Of a DNA stretch of 64,000 nucleotides, positions 58,393 to 64,000 are shown piece after piece (the first letter of the stretch is position 1; every line of letters begins with the position of its first letter). The notes beneath the pieces are model-generated. The model made no database searches. It had not been told where the DNA came from and was given only the letters and a program-made list of their open reading frames with translations. Source of the DNA: Neolentinus lepideus HHB14362 ss-1 (Eukaryota > Basidiomycota > Agaricomycetes > Gloeophyllales > Gloeophyllaceae); NCBI GenBank assembly GCA_001632425.1, contig KV425568.1:133981-197980 (forward strand). Direction: 5' to 3'. A program made the translations under genes and the position numbers.

Positions 58393-59303
58393 TGTGGAAG
58401 GTATGGTGGTTAGTAATTCTGAGAGGGCTCCCCCAGGCTCCCTACTCGATTTATAGTGGCAGGTTATTCCAATATGGTGAGCGGCAGACAGCCGCTTCGC
58501 TAATATTGGAACCTCGGGGCGTTTCAAAATAAGGCTTGACGTCACGATGATCCACAGATCGAGGATTAATCGTGCATTTCAGAATTCGCCCTGGACCTCC
58601 TTCGCGCTGTCTTGAAGGACCCAGAAAGTCCGAGACCTAAGGAGCTGTGATTGTGTGGAGATGAACGTCATACACTCCGAACAATTTCCTCATCTTCGTT
58701 GGACGCTTTGAAGCACTCCTGGAACGGTGTCAAGCTTATTACCAAGCCTGCGCATAGGAATATTCGAGTAAACCCTTGCGGATACTGTGGTCCCTTATCT
58801 TCCGGTCGTGTGAGCCTCGTCTAACGGACAACGGACATCCGCCGCTCGATTCAATCCGTTGACATGATTCAGGGGCCGGCGCTGTGCTAAGAACATACCC
58901 TTAGTTATATTTGTGGACAGTGACGAGCGAAGTACATGCAGTTATATATGACGATTGCTGAATATTAATGCGACGTTCCGATGCTGTCTCCATTGAGACG
59001 AACTTGACTGAGTGTTGGAATAAACTAAGGACGTAGAATTGAGCGCTTGCCCCCGCGTCGTTGGTTGCAACCCGAGGGGCAATCGCGTACTGGACAAACT
59101 ATAAAATACAAGCTTATTCGGGAACCTCTTTCAACACTTTGTGACACTGCTCTCAGCTGCGTGGCCAACGTCCCACCGCGAACCCAGATTCCCACGAAGC
59201 CACGGCGGATACTTAACCCAACTTCAACTTTGTGTGGGGGCTGGGGGTTAAAAGTTATTGTTACAACCATGCATGAAGTACATGATCGTGAAAAGAAACC
59301 ACA
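58393..59303. other. intergenic, no protein gene
   Basis: 900 bp upstream of the cupin gene and downstream of the tRNA. Nothing recognised apart from the T-run after the tRNA 3' end. Confidence 0.35.
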
Positions 59304-59409
59304 TACACCTGGTGGGACTCGAACCCACAATCTCCCGCTCGTACTGAGTGGGTTTAAAACCTTCGCTGTTTGTAGGAAGCGGGCGCCTTAACCATTGGGC
59401 CACAAGTGC
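59304..59409 (-). tRNA. tRNA-Arg(CCT) with an intron of about 33 nt
   Basis: On the minus strand the acceptor GCACTTG pairs with CAGGTGT (two G-U pairs). Then come a D-arm around GCCCAATGGTTAAGGC, an anticodon stem CCCGC/GCGGG, and a T-arm GTGGGTTCGAGTCCCAC, whose B-box reads GGTTCGAGTCC. With the intron placed one base 3' of the anticodon, as in eukaryotic nuclear tRNAs, the loop is TTCCTAA and the anticodon CCT, reading AGG (arginine). A run of four T follows the 3' end and fits Pol III termination. The exact intron borders and the identity rest on this fold by eye. Confidence 0.82.
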
Positions 59410-59672
59410 GCTTCAAAATAAGTCGCGAATATATATATTATATACAAATCAAGGACCGCCAGTGGCCGTTTCAATAGATACTACAGTTCAACATTTAGTG
59501 CCCAGGCCCCTTGGCTGTACCAAGCTATGCTTGCCCTTGACGGGCCGTATTTTCTGCAGACTTAATAGCGAATGGAAGGCGAAGGATATCACTTGGATTT
59601 TGATTGCTATTGAGGAAGACAAGGACGATGGACCGATTGGATTTTTGATACATGCTTCTGCGAATAGTGCGA
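59410..59672. other. spacer between tRNA and SFM1
   Basis: About 260 bp without a gene. Confidence 0.35.
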
Positions 59673-60722
59673 CTAAAAGTCAAACCCTCGATCCAAGTCC
59701 CTCCTAAGGAGATCTTTCATGCCGGGAGGGAGAAGGGGCAAGCCATCTTGAGATATGTAACCTGAATGAAAAGGCGTAAGCAGGCATCTAGGACTGAGAA
59801 GGCGGAAACGCACGGAAGGGCATCTCGACCGATTCTTTGGCTGAGAACCGAATCGTCGGGAAGTCCTACCAACCGGGTTGGCATGTATTTAGAGGAAATG
59901 TGCGAAGAAGCTGACGTACAATATAAGGTATCGCGGATAAGCGTACTTAAACAGAAACTTCGTGAGTATTCCTGCCATACATGAGAAAAACGATTTCCAT
60001 GGACTAACTTCCGTCTTCGACTACCTTCTTCGTCACGCCTAGTGCTGTATCGGTAGTCATCTGCACAGGGCCAAGATGTCGTGAAGGGAATCCTAGTATA
60101 CGGAGCTCAGAGGTGCGGTCGCGTGGAGGGTCATCGCCTGTCATCTCCACAACGTGATAAGTCCGCCAGACGTTTCAAAGAGTTCGGGACGATCACCTAA
60201 GATCCCCTACGAGGAGGTACGTGTCAGTTCACACAGCATAGAGAAGTAATCGCCTACTCCAAACAGAAAACAGTCAAATTCGCTCGCATCCGCGGGCGAT
60301 ATTTCTTTCATAGCTTTGGGGTCCAGCAGACAGACTCGTTCGAGAGAGATCGAGAGAGAAGATAGGAAAGGAAGAATGGGATCAGTGTGGGCGTAGGCAA
60401 ATGCAAGTGTCGAGGAGGCTGATGATGTGGAGGAAGAAAATAGTGAAGTCAAAGAGGCGGTCGAGGTCTGGGAAAGGTGGGTGAAGTGCACGGAGGAGAA
60501 TGGGCCCGCTAAACTGCGCATATGCTGGAAATCATAGTATATAATCCGTAATTGATTTTAAGAAGACACAAACGGGTAGGATGGCACAGCACAAAAAAAT
60601 ATCGAAATTTAGATCGAGTTGTAAAACACGAGTGACTATGACTGTACCTGATACTCGAGAATGACCCATTCGGGCAGCGACTGAGGGGTGTTCTCGTCCT
60701 CTTCCATATGTTCTACGCACAT
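59673..60722 (-). CDS. sfm1: SPOUT-type protein arginine methyltransferase SFM1, with a 10-nt exon
   Basis: Seven exons: 60722-60648, 60524-60258, 60206-60197 (10 nt), 60137-60009, 59945-59920 (26 nt), 59865-59814, 59761-59673 (648 nt, 215 aa). It reads VEHMEEDENTPQSLPEWVIL, RVCLLDPKAMKEISPADASE, DCFLFGGILGDDPPRDRTSE, LGPVQMTTDTALGVTKKVVE, IPYIDFPTIRFSAKESVEMP and FRYISQDGLPLLPPGM. This is the full motif order of yeast Sfm1 (DUF431, SPOUT fold), which methylates an arginine of ribosomal protein uS3 in the cytosol. The 10-nt and 26-nt exons are required to rebuild GGILGD and IPYIDFP, so the structure is well supported. A Ser/Thr-rich insert of about 35 residues lies before the LDP motif. Confidence 0.9.
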
Positions 60723-61397
60723 GTCGCATGAAGACATATCTCGAACGTTATTTCCTCGCAAATTTAGAGCACCACGTATGCGTACCGATAACATATTTAA
60801 AACCCATTTTTCGTATGTTTTCTTATCTTTTCTGGAGGCTCTGAGGTCTAACTCGAAGAGCCGGTAGCCGTGGATGATGAAAACTAATATGACCGAGACC
60901 CTAACCTTGTCTTCCCAGATGCTACAAGCAAGAAGTAGGGATTGCGCTTCTAACAAACGCTTCGATCATAGTATTCCTGATTTAGGTAGTCAGCTGCCAA
61001 TTTTGGAAATATATTTTCGTTTGTTTTCGTCTTTGTGTCAGTACTGAATTGTGTTAAATTATATAGCTAATGCATCAAGTATCATACTTTGTTGCACTAC
61101 AGAACAGGGAGCCGTACTCCTCCCCCGGAAGGATTTGAGTGTTACTGACGCTGCCGGCGGCCACTTACAGCTGCGGTTCACCATTGACTGTACGTTGACT
61201 ATTAGCCCGCTAGCCTTGGCCAACTACGTCGACTGCTTGAAACTGGCACACAACGTCTGTCAATATTTTATTAAGGTGTCATTGGTTCTTATTACGTACT
61301 CACATGGGCGCTAAATGCGGCGTTGTATCCTCGAGGTTACCTCGCGATCGGCCGCTATATCTTGTCTTTAGCATCAACCGCCCCTTCGAAGTCCGCG
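60723..61397. promoter_or_regulatory. divergent upstream region of SFM1 and the F-box-like gene
   Basis: 675 bp between two divergent start codons. No gene recognised; AT-rich around 60950-61100. Confidence 0.4.
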
Positions 61398-63286
61398 ATG
61401 GCTTGTCCAATATTACCTGCGGAGCTTTGGGTCTCTATCTTCTCACATCTTGGCTTTCGTCAGATCATAAAATCCCAAGAGGTTTGTACATATCCACCCG
61501 AACGTCTCCGAACGTACGACTGACTCCCTGATCCGCAGGTATGCAGGTCATTCTCGGACATCATCTCTTCCTCCAGTCTCCTGCAATATCTCATTCGACT
61601 GGGTGTCTACGGATACGTCGATCTGCCATTAAAGTATCGTCTGAACATACCGGACAGGCTTGCATACCTCCAGAAGTATCATTCCGAATGGCGCATCCCT
61701 AAACTGCAACACCGAGAGACGATTCAGCTAGAACACGAGATACCAGCAAGGGCCCGTTGGTATCCAGAGAAGTTTCATGACGGCGTTCTAGCAGTAGGCC
61801 ATAAAGACGACGGAGGCTACCCTCCCTACCACGAGGACTGGAAGACAGAGTTCCATTTCATGTTCAATCAGATCTCTTTGTTTCGGCTTGATACAGCTGG
61901 TGATCCTCGATATATCAAGTACGAGCTTGGTGACTTCTTTGGTCTCTTCGATTTCGATGTACCGGAAGACGTTTTAGTTGTGGCACGGTGTCCGGCGTCT
62001 CCTAGATCGTAAGGATCTCTCTTTGCGTAAATATACCGATCTAAGGATCTCGAATTTTGTTCAGGTCGCAGGTGTTGTTGAAGGCCTTTTCATTGTCCCA
62101 GGACTCTGCACACCGCAGATCACACGTTCGAGAGATTATTGTACCTTGCTACAGCTCTGCGATCACGAAGTTCCGCGTATGCGGAGAGTTAGTGGCCTTC
62201 AGTACGAGAAGCCCTGGAGTGATAGTTGTCAACTGGACAACTGGTAGCTTCCGTACGGTGGGTCTATTCTGATCGGATATCTGTCGTCTCCCTTCTTCCT
62301 ATTGAGCCTTACTCAATTGACTGTCGGCCAGATCGCCCTCTCGCCATGTCTATCGGTCGCCTCCGATCTCTGCTTCATCTCCACTACGCATCTCGCAGTG
62401 TCCGATGGATGGTCGCATCACCCACGTCTACAAATCTTCTCTTTGGAGCGACCTTCGCTAGATGGAGACATAGACTGGATCGTCCTGGAACTTCCCAAAA
62501 TCTTCCCAACTCTGACAATCGAGAAGGACAGGATGATGTCTTCTCTTTCTCGAGGCAACGGCCAGGACCAGTACCCGTCCGATCCCGACTTGGACCGCTT
62601 ACTGTTCCAACCCTCCCCTGTTCGAGCAGATCTCCTTTGCACACACATCACCGTATCCAGTTTGGCAGGTAACGAGGAGGAAGACGCGTACTACCATCGA
62701 AAACCAGGGAGTCACACCTACACCGCTGTTATCTCCGTCCCCGGGATCCTAAACATGCTCGTCGCGTCGCCGACATCTCTCTTATCTTGGGACAGCTGGG
62801 GTCCCCCTCTCTGTCGCTGGTTCCAGGACTTGGACCTCGTCAGCCAGGACGATCTGCACACCCCCATATCCGGGCCACGCATGATCCTCAAAGATTGCAT
62901 ACTCGACTTCAACGCTGTCGAAATTGCGAGGGACTTCAGCCAGTGCAGGTGTCGAGTCCCCGCAGCTCATTGGACTGATGTGCACGGGCAGTATCCTGAC
63001 GCCAGCCCGAACTTCTATTGCGAAGAACATAAGGCCGTCGTGACAAGGCCGAGCACGGTACCGTGTGGTGTGGCGTTCACGAACCGAGTAACAACGGGCC
63101 TGCCGTATCGGAAGGTGATGGAGTTCTGTCAGTCTAGACGGCTGAGAGAGTCGGATTGGACGTACATGAGTGCGAGTTTGGTTAGGGTGAGGTGCTTCAC
63201 GTGAGATAATAACTGAACTGACCGTTGAACGAATGCAGCGCGTGGATGAAGATGGCACAATCGTCTTTCATTTTCTGGATCTATAG
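61398..63286 (+). CDS. F-box-like protein
   Basis: Five exons: 61398-61481, 61539-62008, 62065-62257, 62332-63186, 63239-63286 (1,650 nt, 549 aa). The N-terminus MACPILPAELWVSIFSHLGF, QIIKSQEVCRSFSDIISSSS forms an F-box (LP.E...IF..L........VC..F), the Skp1-binding helix trio of SCF ubiquitin ligases. The rest is a beta-rich region with short strands (ITKFRVCGELVAFSTRSPGV, VVNWTTGSFRTV, LCFISTTHLAVSDGWSHHPR) typical of the substrate-side domain of basidiomycete F-box families, which are large and fast-evolving. It ends EDGTIVFHFLDL, as many of these proteins do. The substrate is unknown. All joins are canonical GT-AG. Confidence 0.8.
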
Positions 63287-63507
63287 AGGACATCATGTCA
63301 TCATTCTCCCCTACGCATTCGTCTTATATATGGCAGCCCTTCACAGGGGAAAGGATCGGTTCACCGCCAGTCGTGGGGGTTCTAGTCCAAGCAGCGTGCT
63401 TTGGGACCATGAATAATGATATTTCTGCCCAAGGAATTAATTTACAGTAAGAACGGCGTGAATATGTTAATACAACAATATTGAAGTCATTTCGTATAGT
63501 AAGCCGG

Positions 63508-64000
63508 CTACTCATTTACATGAACCCCTAACGAGTCATGAGAGGAGGGTTTCCGCGTCTGCAACCTCGACAAACGCCTACGGTGTGCACCCATAGGATT
63601 ACCGGACCGTATTCGGAAAACATAAGTAAATACATAGATAGCCGCGGTCTGGATTGAGAAAAGACGTTATCAGACGCTCAAGTCCCGGAAGAAGTGAGTT
63701 CCTCACATTGAAAGCAGTATAAACTAGAAGCAGACCGAAGTTCCTCCACCGATGAGCATATTGGATATTGAAGTATTTGCCAAGCAACTCGTCAGTTGTA
63801 CGCGATGAACAGAACTGGCAACCGCTAGTGGCGTTAGGATCGACCAAGTATCCACCAGCATACGATATGAAGGCCTGCATGTAGTCGCCACATGTCAGGC
63901 CAGAGGGAGGCGTCAATGTCACATATTCTACGTCGCTGCAGGAGATGAGCGTCTTCCCAACAGCTGTCAGTCGAGACCTGTCAGTCCATGGTTTGCTCTA
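63508..64000 (-). CDS. PDR-type ABC transporter, C-terminal part
   Basis: Two visible exons, 63717 to the window edge and 63648-63508 (intron 68 bp). The gene begins beyond the right border. The visible protein has VEYVTLTPPSGLTCGDYMQAF, then GYLVDPNATSGCQFCSSRTTDELL and HRWRNFGLLLVYTAFN, and after the splice TAAIYVFTYVFRIRSG and a short tail. The Cys-rich luminal loop (CSSRTTDELL after GC-x-F-C), followed by RNFGLL and the last membrane helix, is the C-terminal signature of fungal pleiotropic drug resistance (Pdr5/CDR-like) full-size exporters at the plasma membrane. A further intron may lie near 63960. The stop at 63510-63508 is clear. Confidence 0.85.

Noticed and set aside
1..64000. CRISPR arrays, bacterial promoters, Shine-Dalgarno sites or operons
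   Set aside because: The sequence is eukaryotic with spliceosomal introns throughout; no regularly spaced identical repeats were seen.

Overview
The window looks like nuclear DNA of a mushroom-forming basidiomycete (Agaricomycetes, probably a polypore; this is inference). The support is: multi-exon genes on both strands with introns mostly of 50-70 bp, a Plavaka-type DNA transposon, a DUF6532-like protein, a tandem cytochrome P450 pair, and several lineage-restricted helical-domain genes of the kind seen in fungal NLR-like proteins. I rebuilt exon structures by hand. Where I give a joined length, the exons sum to whole codons.

Layout. 1-6.8 kb: the 5' part of an M20 amidohydrolase (-), a peroxisomal MaoC hydratase (+, PTS1 SKL), a kinase-like C-lobe fragment (+) and a BTB protein (-). 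7.1-19.7 kb: a Plavaka-like element of about 12.5 kb with two divergent genes, a DUF6532-like protein (-) and a transposase (+). The transposase can be joined in frame across nine exons, but intron 5 is 4,432 bp long and holds two fused pieces of host genes: an EST1/SMG6-like gene with three premature stops, and two exons of a 1,3-beta-glucan synthase. The element ends about 150 bp upstream of RPP1. 19.8-29 kb: RPP1, then two P450 genes with the same 14-exon structure. 29-41 kb: a WW-domain protein, NOP53 head to head with an LYR-type protein, kynurenine 3-monooxygenase, and an MFS transporter.

41.6-54.2 kb: a repeat-rich accessory block with five relatives of one alpha-helical-domain gene (two intact, one divergent, two broken). 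A 3.2-kb inverted duplication in it has copied the 3' end of a universal stress protein gene. 54.9-64 kb: CSN1, a cupin, an intron-containing tRNA-Arg, SFM1 (with a 10-nt exon), an F-box-like protein, and the C-terminus of a PDR-type ABC transporter running off the right edge.

Most non-accessory genes are ordinary housekeeping or metabolic genes: protein turnover (CSN1), ribosome assembly and translation (NOP53, RPP1, SFM1), peroxisomal lipid metabolism and tryptophan catabolism. The two regions worth attention are the gene-capturing transposon at 7-20 kb and the helical-domain block with its nested inverted repeats at 41-54 kb.
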